From Rhodospirillaceae bacterium (GTDB taxonomy: Bacteria > Pseudomonadota > Alphaproteobacteria > CACIAM-22H2), in assembly GCA_022843945.1 (NCBI GenBank), contig JALHMR010000019.1:32429-96428 (forward strand): a stretch of 64,000 nt of DNA. Reading direction: 5' to 3'. How positions within the stretch are numbered: the stretch's first letter is position 1; each line of letters starts with the position of its first letter. The notes beneath the pieces are model-generated. The model was not told where the DNA came from. It worked only from the letters and a program-made list of their open reading frames with translations, and ran no database searches. Made by a program: the position numbers and the translations under genes. This document shows positions 35,629 to 46,966 of this stretch, piece after piece.

Positions 35629-36853
35629 GGCCTTCGCTGCGGCGCTCGCCGCGGCCCTTGCCCTTACGGCCTGCGAGACCAAGCCGCCGCCCGACCGGCT
35701 CGAACTGACGCCGGCACGCTTTACCGATCTGCCCGGCTGGTCCGCAGACCAGCACGGCGCCGCCCTGGTTGCCATCCGCCGTTCCTGCCAGCGCCTGGCG
35801 CGAGTGGCCGATGAGACGGCGGTGGGTCCGCGCGCGGTTGGCGGCTTGGCGCGCGACTGGCGTGAGCCCTGCGCCGCCCTCGATACCGTACCGGCCAGCG
35901 ACGATACGATGGCGCGTGCCGCGCTCGAGCGCTGGTTCGTGCCTTACGCCGCGACCAATAACGGCGATCCCAAGGGCCTGTTCACCGGCTACTACGAACC
36001 GGAGCTCCGCGGCTCGCGCACCCGCACCGGGCGCTTCACCGTGCCGCTCTTCGGCCGTCCCGCCGACCTCATCACCGTGGATCTCGGCCTGTTCCGCGAG
36101 GAGCTACGCGGCCAGCGCATCGCCGGCCGGGTTCGTGACGGGGCGCTCAGGCCCTATCCCTCGCGCGCCGAGATCGTGGACGGCGCGCTCGCCGCCGCAC
36201 CCGGTGGGCCGCTCGAACTGGTCTGGGTCGACGATGCGATCGACGCCTTCTTCCTCGAGATCCAGGGATCCGGGCGCGTCGTGCTCGAAGACGGCAGTCT
36301 CATGCGTGTCGGGTTCGCCGCGCAGAACGGTCATCCCTATTTCGCCATCGGTCGCGAGCTGGTGGCGCGCGGCGCCTTGTCGCGCGAGCAGGTCTCCATG
36401 CAGTCGATCCGGGCCTGGCTTGCCGCCAATCCGGACGAGGCGCGCGCCGTGATGAACAAGAACCCGTCCTTCGTGTTTTTCCGGCCGCTGCCGCCGGCGG
36501 CGAGCGCCGATGATGGGCCGCTCGGTTCCGAAGGCGTGCCGCTGACACCCGGCCGCAGCCTGGCGGTCGACCGCGCTCACCTGGCCATGGGCCTCCCGCT
36601 CTGGCTCGACGCCGAGGATCCGCTCGAGCCTGCGCGCCGGCTGCAGCGCCTGTTCGTGGCCCAGGACACCGGCGGCGCCATTCGCGGGCCGGTGCGCGGC
36701 GATGTGTTCTGGGGCTCCGGCGCAGACGCGGCCGAGCGCGCGGGTCGCATGCGCTCGGCCGGCCGCTACTGGATCCTGCTGCCGCGCGACACCGCCGCGC
36801 GGCGCGCCGTCAATGCCAACGCCCGCGGTGCTGACCGCGACCGCCGCGGCTGA
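35615..36853 (+). CDS. mltA: Membrane-bound lytic murein transglycosylase A
   Basis: About 412 residues if the frame begins at the CTG at 35615. It starts LNRTKAFAAALAAALALTACETKPP, a lipoprotein signal ending in a lipidated Cys. FTDLPGWSADQHGAALVAIRRSC then matches the known MltA N-terminus. The catalytic domain includes LFTGYYEPELRGSRT, DAFFLEIQGSGRV and DTGGAIRGPVRGDVFWGSG (catalytic Asp region). It cleaves murein glycan strands to 1,6-anhydro ends. The first ordinary start in this frame is GTG at 35804, which would lose the signal and about 63 conserved residues. The conserved N-terminus and the lack of other starts argue for a rare CTG or a sequence error. Confidence 0.85.
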   Translation: MNRTKAFAAALAAALALTACETKPPPDRLELTPARFTDLPGWSADQHGAALVAIRRSCQRLARVADETAVGPRAVGGLARDWREPCAALDTVPASDDTMARAALERWFVPYAATNNGDPKGLFTGYYEPELRGSRTRTGRFTVPLFGRPADLITVDLGLFREELRGQRIAGRVRDGALRPYPSRAEIVDGALAAAPGGPLELVWVDDAIDAFFLEIQGSGRVVLEDGSLMRVGFAAQNGHPYFAIGRELVARGALSREQVSMQSIRAWLAANPDEARAVMNKNPSFVFFRPLPPAASADDGPLGSEGVPLTPGRSLAVDRAHLAMGLPLWLDAEDPLEPARRLQRLFVAQDTGGAIRGPVRGDVFWGSGADAAERAGRMRSAGRYWILLPRDTAARRAVNANARGADRDRRG

Positions 36854-37295
36854 GCAACGCGTCCGCCTCCTTCTTCTGCTCGTCGGTGAACGAGGCGTAG
36901 AGTGGCTTCGCCGCTTCCAGCACCTCGGTCATGCGGGCCGACGCGGCCTGCATCATTTCCTGGCGCCGCTGCAGGCGATCGATGGCGGTTGACTGGTCCG
37001 GCGTGCCCGCACTGCGCGCGGCACGACGGGCGGTCATCTGCTCGTCGCTGACGCGGGCGTGCTTGCGCATCACCTCGGCCAGCGCATTCCACTGCTGCTC
37101 CTGCGCCGGCGTGATCTTCAGCGCGGTCTTGGCGTAGGCCAGACGGGCCTCGATACGCTCGCCCGGCAAGGCGTGGGCACGTTCGGCGGCGCGCCCCTGG
37201 TCGGGGGCCGTCGGCGAGACAGCCTGGGCATAGACCACGGGCGTCAGGGCCAAGCCACTGGCCACGACAACGGCCGAAAGAAGAAATCTATTCAT
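36810..37295 (-). CDS. Spy/CpxP family (LTXXQ motif) periplasmic protein
   Basis: 161 residues. A signal peptide (MNRFLLSAVVVASGLALTPVVYAQA) is followed by a mostly helical, charged domain with LKITPAQEQQWNALAEVM, a variant of the LTPxQ signature of Spy/CpxP proteins, and a second similar segment LYASFTDEQKKEADALL. Such proteins are periplasmic chaperones or stress sensors. GAGGAACCG precedes the ATG at 37295. The C-terminal coding region overlaps the end of mltA by 44 bp on the opposite strand. It is one of the genes interrupting the mltA-smr neighbourhood. Confidence 0.8.
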   Translation of the reverse strand: MNRFLLSAVVVASGLALTPVVYAQAVSPTAPDQGRAAERAHALPGERIEARLAYAKTALKITPAQEQQWNALAEVMRKHARVSDEQMTARRAARSAGTPDQSTAIDRLQRRQEMMQAASARMTEVLEAAKPLYASFTDEQKKEADALLSRGGRGQHRGRWH

Positions 37296-37687
37296 CGGTT
37301 CCTCGCATGCTCCTGCAGTAATCCCCACCCGCAGGAATACACGCGGAGCGCGGCGGACTCCTGCGCCGGCTGCTAGTGCGCGACGGAAGCCTTTGCGTCC
37401 CCTTGGGAATCGGGGCGGTCCAGAGCCTCGAGGTAGGACTGCCTGGTCGGGTTAATGTGCGTGCGCAGCAGCGTGGTGAGCGCCGGCACGTCGCGCGCCC
37501 GCACCAGCCGCAGCATTTCCTGATGGTCGGCGATCGACAGCGTGTTGATTACCCCGGAGATCGTGCTGCTCGTGCCGAACTGGCTGTTTGGCGCCTATTG
37601 AAGGCGGCAAACCGCTGATTCGCTCGTAAAAACGCGGGTCAAGAGAGTGGTCAGGCCCCCTTGCCAGATTCGGTTAGGGGCTTCATT
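37296..37687. other. 392-bp gap between the Spy-like gene and lutA
   Basis: No intact gene is supported. It contains the GntR-type remnant (37373-37594). The rest is GC-rich with no recognised promoter motif, and lutA's likely Shine-Dalgarno AGGGG is at 37677-37681. Plus-strand open frames here are antisense shadows. Confidence 0.5.
37373..37594 (-). pseudogene. GntR-family (FCD domain) regulator remnant, C-terminal part
   Basis: The minus strand encodes 73 residues ending in a TAG stop at 37373-37375, with an in-frame TAG immediately upstream (37595-37597). The sequence includes GVINTLSIADHQEMLRLVRARDVPALTTLLRTHINPTRQSYLEAL, which resembles the last helices of an FCD ligand-binding domain (GntR family). 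No winged-helix half is present. It is probably a truncated regulator, once controlling the lactate genes next door, since lldR-like GntR regulators often flank lut operons. Confidence 0.6.
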
Positions 37688-38515
37688 GTGACGCCCAAAT
37701 TCGAAAGCGAAAGCAGCCGTCTCGTGACCGATTCGCCCGTCTCCAAGCCCCGCGTCGGGCTGTTCGTTACCTGTCTCGTCGACCTCTTCCGCCCTTCGGT
37801 CGGTTTCGCGGCCGTGAAACTGCTCGAGGAGGCCGGCTGCGAGGTCGAAGTGCCGGGCCTTCAGACCTGCTGCGGTCAGCCGGCCTTCAATTCCGGCGAC
37901 CGCGCCGATGCCGCGACCATCGCCCAACGCACCATCGTGCTGTTCGAGGGCTTCGACTATGTCGTCGTGCCGTCGGGATCGTGCGGCGGGATGATCCGCG
38001 AGCACTACCCGGAACTGCTGGCCGGCGACCCCGCCTGGGCCGAACGGGCGCGCACCCTGGCCGGTCGTACCTGGGAGCTGATCTCGTTTCTCTACGACGT
38101 GCGCGGCCTGCGCCAGGTCAAGGCGCGCTACGACGGCACCATCACCTATCACGACTCCTGCTCGGGCCTGCGCGAGCTCGGCGTCAAGCAGCAGCCGCGC
38201 ACCCTGCTGGCCTCGGTCCAGGGCACGAAGCTCAAGGAGCTGCCGGGTGCGGAGACCTGCTGCGGCTTCGGCGGCACGTTCTGCGTCAAGTATCCCGAGA
38301 TCTCCGACAAGATGGTCGAGGGCAAGGCCGAGGATATCCTGGCCACCGGCGCCGATACCCTGCTGGCCGGCGACCTGGGTTGCCTGATGAACATGGCCGG
38401 CAAGCTCAAGCGCATGCATAGCGAGCGCGGCACGCGGGCCACGCGCGTGCGCCATGTCGCCGAGGTGCTGGCCGACATGACCGGCGAACCGCCGATTGGC
38501 GAGACCGGCCAGTAG
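37688..38515 (+). CDS. lutA: Lactate utilization protein A (Fe-S oxidoreductase)
   Basis: A 275-residue protein of the LutA/LldE type. Two CCG-type motifs that bind a [4Fe-4S] cluster are visible: GLQTCCGQPAFNSGD and GAETCCGFGGTFCVKYPE, with YHDSCSGLREL between. GTG at 37688 is preferred because AGGGG precedes it; a TTG at 37661 is possible. With LutB and LutC it oxidises L-lactate to pyruvate, delivering electrons to quinone. It begins a three-gene operon with overlapping or near-adjacent genes. Confidence 0.92.
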   Translation: MTPKFESESSRLVTDSPVSKPRVGLFVTCLVDLFRPSVGFAAVKLLEEAGCEVEVPGLQTCCGQPAFNSGDRADAATIAQRTIVLFEGFDYVVVPSGSCGGMIREHYPELLAGDPAWAERARTLAGRTWELISFLYDVRGLRQVKARYDGTITYHDSCSGLRELGVKQQPRTLLASVQGTKLKELPGAETCCGFGGTFCVKYPEISDKMVEGKAEDILATGADTLLAGDLGCLMNMAGKLKRMHSERGTRATRVRHVAEVLADMTGEPPIGETGQ

Positions 38516-38517
38516 CC

Positions 38518-39951
38518 ATGGAGAGCACCAGCCACACCTTCAAGGACAACGCCCACGACGCGCTGGGCAATGCGCATCTGCAGTCGGCGCTCGACAAGAT
38601 GCGCGCCGGCTTTCCGCAGCGCCGGCTCGACGCCATCGGCAAGCTGCCGGAGTTCGAGGACCTGCGCGAGCAGGGCCGCGAGATCAAGAACCACGTCCTC
38701 GAGAACCTCGACTGGTACCTGGAGCGCTATGAGCGCAACGTGATCGCCGCCGGCGGCCACGTGCATTGGGCGCGCACGCCCGAGGAGGCCCGCCAGATCA
38801 TCCTCGACCTCTGCCGCAAGCTGGGCGCCAAAACGGTGACCAAGGGCAAGACGATGATCGCCGAGGAGATCGCGCTCAACGATTTCCTCGAGGAGAACGG
38901 CGTCATCCCGATCGAGACGGATCTGGGCGAATACATCATCCAGCTGCGCCACGAGCCGCCCTCGCACATCATCGCGCCGGCCATCCACCTGACCAAGGGC
39001 CAGGTCGAGGAGACCTTCCGCGAGGTCCACACCAACCTTCCAGCAGACCGCAATCTCGAGGAACCGCGTTCGCTGGTGGCCGAGGCGCGCACCATGCTGC
39101 GCGAGAAATTCCTCAAGGCCGATGTCGGCGTCACCGGCGCCAATTTCCTGATCGCCGAGACCGGCAGCTCGGTAATCGTCACCAATGAAGGCAACGGCGA
39201 CCTGACGCAGCTTCTGCCCAGGGCGCATATCGTCCTCGCCAGCCTGGAAAAGATCGTTCCGACCCTGGAGGACGCCTCGGCCTTGCTACGCCTGCTCGCG
39301 CGCTCGGCCACCGGCCAGGACATGTCGGTCTATACGACCTTCTCCACCGGTCCGCGGCGCGCCGAGGATCCCGACGGTCCCGGCGAATACCACGTGGTGC
39401 TGCTCGATAACGGCCGCACCGGCATGCTGGGCAGCGAGTTCCAGGAGATGCTGCGCTGCATCCGCTGTGGCGCTTGCATGAACCACTGCCCGGTCTACGG
39501 TGCCGTTGGCGGCCACGCCTATGGCTGGGTCTATCCCGGTCCCATGGGTGCGGTGCTGACGCCGAGCCTGATCGGCATCGAGAACGCCAAGCACCTGCCC
39601 AACGCCTCGACCTTCTGCGGCAAATGCGAAAGCGTCTGCCCGATGAAGATCCCGCTGCCCAAGATGATGCGCCACTACCGCGAGCGTGAATGGCAGAAGA
39701 AGCTGTCGCCGGCGACCCAGCGCTTCGGCCTCAAGCTCTGGGCGTTCCTCGCCCTGCGCCCGCCGCTCTACCATTTTTTCTACGCCATTGCGGCCCAGGT
39801 CTTGGGCCTGCTCGGCAGGCGCACGGGCGGCAGCTTCTACAACCTGCCGCTCGCCGGCGCCTGGACCGCGACCCGCGACCTGCCGGCGCCGCAAGGCCGC
39901 TCCTTCCAGGAGCAGTGGCACCAGCGCCAGAAGCAGAAAAAGGCGGCATGA
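38518..39951 (+). CDS. lutB: Lactate utilization protein B (ferredoxin-like iron-sulfur protein)
   Basis: 477 residues. The N-terminal LUD domain (TWYL/ERYERNVIAAGGHVHWA region) is followed by two [4Fe-4S] ferredoxin motifs: CIRCGACMNHCPVYG (near residue 315) and CGKCESVCPMKIPLP (near residue 367). The C-terminal 100 residues are less conserved. It is the electron-transfer subunit of the lactate oxidation complex. It starts 2 bp after lutA and overlaps lutC by 4 bp. Confidence 0.94.
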   Translation: MESTSHTFKDNAHDALGNAHLQSALDKMRAGFPQRRLDAIGKLPEFEDLREQGREIKNHVLENLDWYLERYERNVIAAGGHVHWARTPEEARQIILDLCRKLGAKTVTKGKTMIAEEIALNDFLEENGVIPIETDLGEYIIQLRHEPPSHIIAPAIHLTKGQVEETFREVHTNLPADRNLEEPRSLVAEARTMLREKFLKADVGVTGANFLIAETGSSVIVTNEGNGDLTQLLPRAHIVLASLEKIVPTLEDASALLRLLARSATGQDMSVYTTFSTGPRRAEDPDGPGEYHVVLLDNGRTGMLGSEFQEMLRCIRCGACMNHCPVYGAVGGHAYGWVYPGPMGAVLTPSLIGIENAKHLPNASTFCGKCESVCPMKIPLPKMMRHYREREWQKKLSPATQRFGLKLWAFLALRPPLYHFFYAIAAQVLGLLGRRTGGSFYNLPLAGAWTATRDLPAPQGRSFQEQWHQRQKQKKAA

Positions 39952-40649
39952 GCGCGCGGGATGACATTCTCGGGGGCATCCGACGCTCTCTAAAGCGCGG
40001 CGCGCTGGGCGGCGAGCGGGCGGCACAGCTCGAAGGGCGCCTGGCCAACCATCCTTCGGGCATCATTCCGCGGCGCAGCCAGGGCCTCGACCGCAAGGGC
40101 CAGACGGCGCTGTTCGAGGAACAGGCCGTCGAGATCGCCACCACGATCGAGCGCGTCGCCTCCCTGCGCGACGTGCCCAAGGCGGTGGCCGACTATCTCC
40201 AGCGCTTCAACCTGCCGGCCGAGTTCGCCGCCACGCCCGATCCGCTGCTCGACAAGGTGCCGTGGAACGAGCGCCCGCTGCTCAAGCTCAAGCGCGGTAA
40301 GCCCTCGCCGACCGACGCGGTCGGCCTGTCGGTGGGCTTCTGCGGCATCGCCGAAACCGGGACGCTGATGATGCTCTCAGGGCCGGACAATCCCTCGACC
40401 ATGAACTTCCTGCCCGACGACCACATCGTCGTGCTTCCCGCCAGCCGCATCGTCGGCCCGATGGAGGAAGCATGGCAGAAGTTGCGCCAGGCGAAGGGCG
40501 GCACGGCCGTCGCCGCGACGATGCCGCGAACCGTCAATTTCATCACCGGCCCCTCGCGCACCGGTGACATCGAGCAGAAGCTGGAGATGGGTGCGCACGG
40601 GCCCCGCCGCCAGCACATCCTCATCGTCGAGGATGACTCGATCGCCTAA
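39948..40649 (+). CDS. lutC: Lactate utilization protein C
   Basis: 233 residues with the LUD fold: DILGGIRRSLKRG, LSVGFCGIAETGTLMMLSGPDNP and MNFLPDDHIVVLPASRIV are the conserved blocks. It has no Fe-S motif, as in characterised LutC. The ATG at 39948 overlaps the lutB stop (ATGA), which fixes the start. The end overlaps the smr gene by 17 bp. The three proteins LutABC together replace a simple flavin lactate dehydrogenase; a separate FMN-dependent hydroxy-acid enzyme is at 5231. Confidence 0.93.
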   Translation: MSARDDILGGIRRSLKRGALGGERAAQLEGRLANHPSGIIPRRSQGLDRKGQTALFEEQAVEIATTIERVASLRDVPKAVADYLQRFNLPAEFAATPDPLLDKVPWNERPLLKLKRGKPSPTDAVGLSVGFCGIAETGTLMMLSGPDNPSTMNFLPDDHIVVLPASRIVGPMEEAWQKLRQAKGGTAVAATMPRTVNFITGPSRTGDIEQKLEMGAHGPRRQHILIVEDDSIA

Positions 40650-41157
40650 GGTCCCGGACCTGGAGCTTTTCGCCGCGCTGATGCGCGACGCCAAGCCGCT
40701 TGCGCGCAAGAAACGCCGGCGCGTCTCTCCGTCCCCGGTTCCACCCGCTTTGCCGCCGGTCACGCGGCGGGTCGAGAGTCCCTCGGCTCCCTCACGTAGC
40801 GTGGCCCGGCCGCCTCCCGCACCCAATCCCGGCCTCGACCGGCGCACCGCCGAGCGGTTGCGCAAGGGCCGCATGGAGATCGATCGCCGGCTCGACCTGC
40901 ACGGTCTGACCGAAGCGGTAGCGCATGCCACGCTCGACCGCGCCGTCGCTTCCGCCTGGCGCGATGGCGCGCGGGTGATCCTCGTCATCACCGGCAAGGG
41001 TTCCTCGAAGGAGGGTGGCGGGGTCTTGCGCCGCAATCTGCCGCGCTGGCTGGCCGCCGGCTCAAACGCGGCGCGCGTGCTGCGGATCGAATCGGCCCGC
41101 CCGCAGCATGGCGGCGGCGGGGCTTTCTACGTTCTCTTGCGCCGGCAACGGGCATGA
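40633..41157 (+). CDS. Smr domain endonuclease
   Basis: 174 residues. The N-terminal 65 residues are basic and proline-rich. The Smr domain holds IDRRLDLHGLTEAVAHATLDRAVA (DLHG near residue 97), VILVITGKGSSKEGGGVLR and the closing AARPQHGGGGAFYVLLRR-type region. Smr proteins nick DNA or RNA; some act in ribosome rescue. It belongs to the conserved cluster with timA and mltA but here starts inside lutC (ATG at 40633), an overlap created by the insertion of lutABC. Confidence 0.9.
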   Translation: MTRSPKVPDLELFAALMRDAKPLARKKRRRVSPSPVPPALPPVTRRVESPSAPSRSVARPPPAPNPGLDRRTAERLRKGRMEIDRRLDLHGLTEAVAHATLDRAVASAWRDGARVILVITGKGSSKEGGGVLRRNLPRWLAAGSNAARVLRIESARPQHGGGGAFYVLLRRQRA

Positions 41158-41549
41158 CGCCCTTCGGCGCCAAGGTCCGGGAGCTGCGCGAGCAGCGCGG
41201 CGTGACGCTCAAGCAGCTGGCCGGTGCCCTAGAGATTTCGCCGGCCTATCTCTCGGCCCTCGAGCACGGCCATCGCGGACGGCCGACGCCGGCGCTGCTG
41301 GTGCAGATCTGCGAGTACTTCCATCTCATCTGGGACGACTACGAGGAGATGCACCGCCTGGCGCATCTCTCGCATCCGCGCGTCCAGGTCGATACCAGTG
41401 GTCTTTCCCCGGGGGCGACCGAGCTCGCCAATCTCCTGGCGGAACGCATTCACGGTCTCGATGAGCAGACCGTCGCCGCGGCCCTCAGGCTGCTCAAAAG
41501 CGCCCCTAGTAGCCGGCAATCCAAGCGCCGCGCCCGCCCGCCCGGTTAG
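41154..41549 (+). CDS. XRE-family helix-turn-helix regulator
   Basis: 131 residues. The HTH lies at about residues 5-62: [44 protein letters not shown] helical region with [15 protein letters not shown] follows, and the end is basic. The ATG overlaps the smr stop (TGACG / ATGACG). This small regulator is found after smr near origins in other alphaproteobacteria, often before gyrB, which is not present here. The target is unknown. Confidence 0.88.
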   Translation: MTPFGAKVRELREQRGVTLKQLAGALEISPAYLSALEHGHRGRPTPALLVQICEYFHLIWDDYEEMHRLAHLSHPRVQVDTSGLSPGATELANLLAERIHGLDEQTVAAALRLLKSAPSSRQSKRRARPPG

Positions 41550-42970
41550 CGGCGCGCGTCGAAACTGTAGGCCGACGGGCCTTTCACCGTCTCATCGACG
41601 ACCAGGCGATGCTGCAGCGGCGGAAAGGCGCGCTGCCGGCAATCCGCGCGCTCGCACAGGCGGCAGCCGATGCCGATCTCGGTCACGGCCTGCAGGCGCT
41701 CGAGATCGAGCCCGTCGGCATAGACCAGGGAACGGGCGTCGCTGAGGGCGCAGCCGATACCGATGGCGTGGCGCGAGGCCGGGGCGTGGAACGAGCCGCC
41801 CGGCCGTTCCACCGTACGGGCCAGGCAGAAGAACGTGGACCCGTCGGGCAGCCGCGAAATCTGCGTGCGCAGCAGGCCCGGCGTCAGGAACGCCTCGTGC
41901 GTGACCCAGCGCGGGCACGATCCGCCGAAGCGCGACAGGTGAAAACCGGCGGCGGAGAAACGCTTGGTCACGTTGCCGGCGATGTCGATGCGCACGAAGA
42001 AGAACGGCACGCCGCGATCCGTCGGCCGCTGCAGCGTCGACAGGCGGTGACAGACCTGCTCGTACGACACGCCGAAGCGGTGCATCAGCGTCTCGATGTC
42101 GTACCGGGCCTCGCGCGCCGCGGCGAGGAAGGGTGCGTACGGCATCAGCACCGCGCCGGCGAAGTAGTTGGCCAGGCCGACCCGGCACAGGGTTTCGGAA
42201 TCCGGCGAGGCGAGCTTCGCCGCGGCAATCGCCCGGCCGATCGCCTCGCGCGCATCGAGCAAGGCCAGCTGATAGGCAAGATGGAAACGCCGCGAGGTCG
42301 GCGGCAGCACTTCGGAGAGCTGGAGCGTGCGGGCCTTGGGATCGAAGCGCCGCAGCGCACCAGCCATGGTCGCCTGCGCCGCCACGACGACCGCGATGGC
42401 GTGACGCTTCTGCAGGTGATCGGCCAGCCCGCGCTGCAGGTCACCGTCCGAAGCGGCCTCGAGCCGCGTGGCCTCGGCGGCGTCCTCGATCTCGGCAAAA
42501 TAGTTGGCGCGGCTCTCGAAGAAATCGCGCGCTTCCTCCGCCGGCAGGACGACGCGCCGTGTTGTTCCGCTCGGCAGACCGAGCGTGAGGGCTTGTGCGT
42601 CTTCGCGCGCCGCCCGCCAGCCGCGATAGAGGTCGATGACCGCCTGCGCCGCCTTGGGCGAGGCGGCGACCAGCCGCTCGATCTCCACCGCCTCGACCGC
42701 GTGGCCGCTCAGCGTCGGCTCGGCAAAGACCTCCCGCAGACCCGCGGCCAGGCGCCGCTCGGCGTCGTCCGACAGCTCCTGGAGATCGACCCCGAAGGTC
42801 TGCCCGAGCTTGAGCAGCAGCGAGACGGTGACCGAGCGCTCGTCGTGCTCGATCAGGTTGAGGTAGCTGGGGCTGATGCCGAGACGCTCGGCGGCCTGGG
42901 CCTGGGTCAGGCTGCGGTCCTGACGCAGGCGACGAATCTTGGCTCCCAGCAAGGTCTTGCGGGCGACCAT
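41546..42970 (-). CDS. RamB/ScfR-family short-chain fatty acyl-CoA regulator
   Basis: 474 residues. An XRE HTH spans residues 8-62 ([33 protein letters not shown]). The central part is ImmA/IrrE-like without an intact HExxH, and the C-terminal ScfR domain holds conserved cysteines ([19 protein letters not shown]). RamB of corynebacteria controls glyoxylate-cycle genes, and this family is similar. The gene diverges from isocitrate lyase with a repeat-rich 168-bp gap between, strong evidence that it regulates aceA. It ends 4 bp inside the XRE gene (convergent). Confidence 0.88.
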   Translation of the reverse strand: MVARKTLLGAKIRRLRQDRSLTQAQAAERLGISPSYLNLIEHDERSVTVSLLLKLGQTFGVDLQELSDDAERRLAAGLREVFAEPTLSGHAVEAVEIERLVAASPKAAQAVIDLYRGWRAAREDAQALTLGLPSGTTRRVVLPAEEARDFFESRANYFAEIEDAAEATRLEAASDGDLQRGLADHLQKRHAIAVVVAAQATMAGALRRFDPKARTLQLSEVLPPTSRRFHLAYQLALLDAREAIGRAIAAAKLASPDSETLCRVGLANYFAGAVLMPYAPFLAAAREARYDIETLMHRFGVSYEQVCHRLSTLQRPTDRGVPFFFVRIDIAGNVTKRFSAAGFHLSRFGGSCPRWVTHEAFLTPGLLRTQISRLPDGSTFFCLARTVERPGGSFHAPASRHAIGIGCALSDARSLVYADGLDLERLQAVTEIGIGCRLCERADCRQRAFPPLQHRLVVDETVKGPSAYSFDARR

Positions 42971-42987
42971 GGAAGTGGCCCCTTCGC

Positions 42988-43044
42988 TTTACAAATTTAC
43001 AAACTACCTATTTCGGCTGTGCTCTTTACTACGAATTTACTAAC
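42988..43044. promoter_or_regulatory. Tandem TTTAC-type repeats, probable RamB-like operator
   Basis: Direct copies are TTTACAAA (42988-42995), TTTACAAAC (42996-43004), TTTACTAC (43025-43032) and TTTACTAAC (43036-43044). A semi-match TTCGCAAG at about 43069 lies closer to aceA and resembles the TTTGCAAA core known from corynebacterial RamB. The gap is AT-rich, consistent with divergent promoters. Binding is inferred. Confidence 0.5.
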
Positions 43045-43138
43045 GATATTACGTATTTGGCGTTGTACTTCGCAAGTGCAATGTAAAAATAAGGGCCAAG
43101 AGCGGCGCTGCCGCGGGCGATCACGAAAGGATACTGCC

Positions 43139-44434
<1,296 letters not shown>

Positions 44435-44470
44435 GCGCGCCCCCCGCGCTTTCGGCTAATCCGACGACTC

Positions 44471-44505
44471 GCCGGCCGGGCTCACGCTCGGCCGGCTTTT
44501 CTTTT
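44471..44505 (+). terminator. Rho-independent terminator of aceA
   Basis: GCCGGCCG pairs with CGGCCGGC (stem 44471-44478 and 44489-44496), followed by TTTTCTTTT. It is the clearest intrinsic terminator in the window. It lies 37 bp after the aceA stop and just before the convergent histidine kinase's stop. Confidence 0.9.
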
Positions 44506-44527
44506 GCGCCGGGAGAATTCGAGACGG

Positions 44528-46399
<1,872 letters not shown>

Positions 46400-46421
46400 C
46401 AGGCGTCTTCCAGGTCCGGCC

Positions 46422-46964
46422 TTACTTGATCACGATCTCTTTAACCTGCCATACCCAGCGCGAGCGGATAAGGCGGTTGTCGAGCTCCGGGAACTCGTCA
46501 CGCGGATAGACGATCCACAGCGGGCCCTTTTCGCGCACCTTCAGCTCCTCGCCGTTCATCCGGTAGGCCAGGATGACCGGATATTTCTCGAAATCGTCGC
46601 GTGGGATGTCGAGCTTGTAGTCGTTTAGCGCCACGGGCGTGACGGTGGCGCCGTCGGCGCCGACGGCGCGCAGCAGGTCGCGCAGGCGCACGCCTTCGAA
46701 CTCGGGCTTGCCCTCGGTCCACGGGGTCGAGGTCGACACCTTGGCGATGCCCAGGCTCTCGAGGCCCTTGAGGTCGAAGCGGGCCTTGCCCGGCGCGTTG
46801 GTCCTGGCGATCTTGCCGCTGACATCGAGGATCACCCGGCCGCTCGGCTCGGGCAGGGGCTGGGCTTGCGACTGCGCCAGGGCCTCGGTCGAGGTCGGCG
46901 CCGCGGGGCCCAGGAGCAGCGTGGCGGCCAGGGCCATGAGGATGACGGTGAAGCGGGCGAACAT
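46422..46964 (-). CDS. Molybdopterin-fold (SUOX-like) periplasmic protein without cysteines
   Basis: A 180-residue secreted protein with a signal peptide of about 30 residues and a domain resembling the oxidoreductase molybdopterin-binding fold (VILDVSGKIARTN, FEGVRLRDLLRAVGADGATVTPVALNDYKLDIPRDD, EKGPLWIVYPRD). Known enzymes ligate molybdenum with a cysteine; this protein contains none, so it may be a non-catalytic sensor or binding protein. GGAGAA lies upstream. Its start is 2 bp after the MFS stop and its stop is 22 bp before the kinase start. Confidence 0.75.
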   Translation of the reverse strand: MFARFTVILMALAATLLLGPAAPTSTEALAQSQAQPLPEPSGRVILDVSGKIARTNAPGKARFDLKGLESLGIAKVSTSTPWTEGKPEFEGVRLRDLLRAVGADGATVTPVALNDYKLDIPRDDFEKYPVILAYRMNGEELKVREKGPLWIVYPRDEFPELDNRLIRSRWVWQVKEIVIK

Positions 46965-46966
46965 CG

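Noticed and set aside
41609..43138. Upstream extension of the aceA frame
   Set aside because: Antisense to the RamB-like regulator and the divergent gap; family homology and AAAGGA fix the start at 43139.
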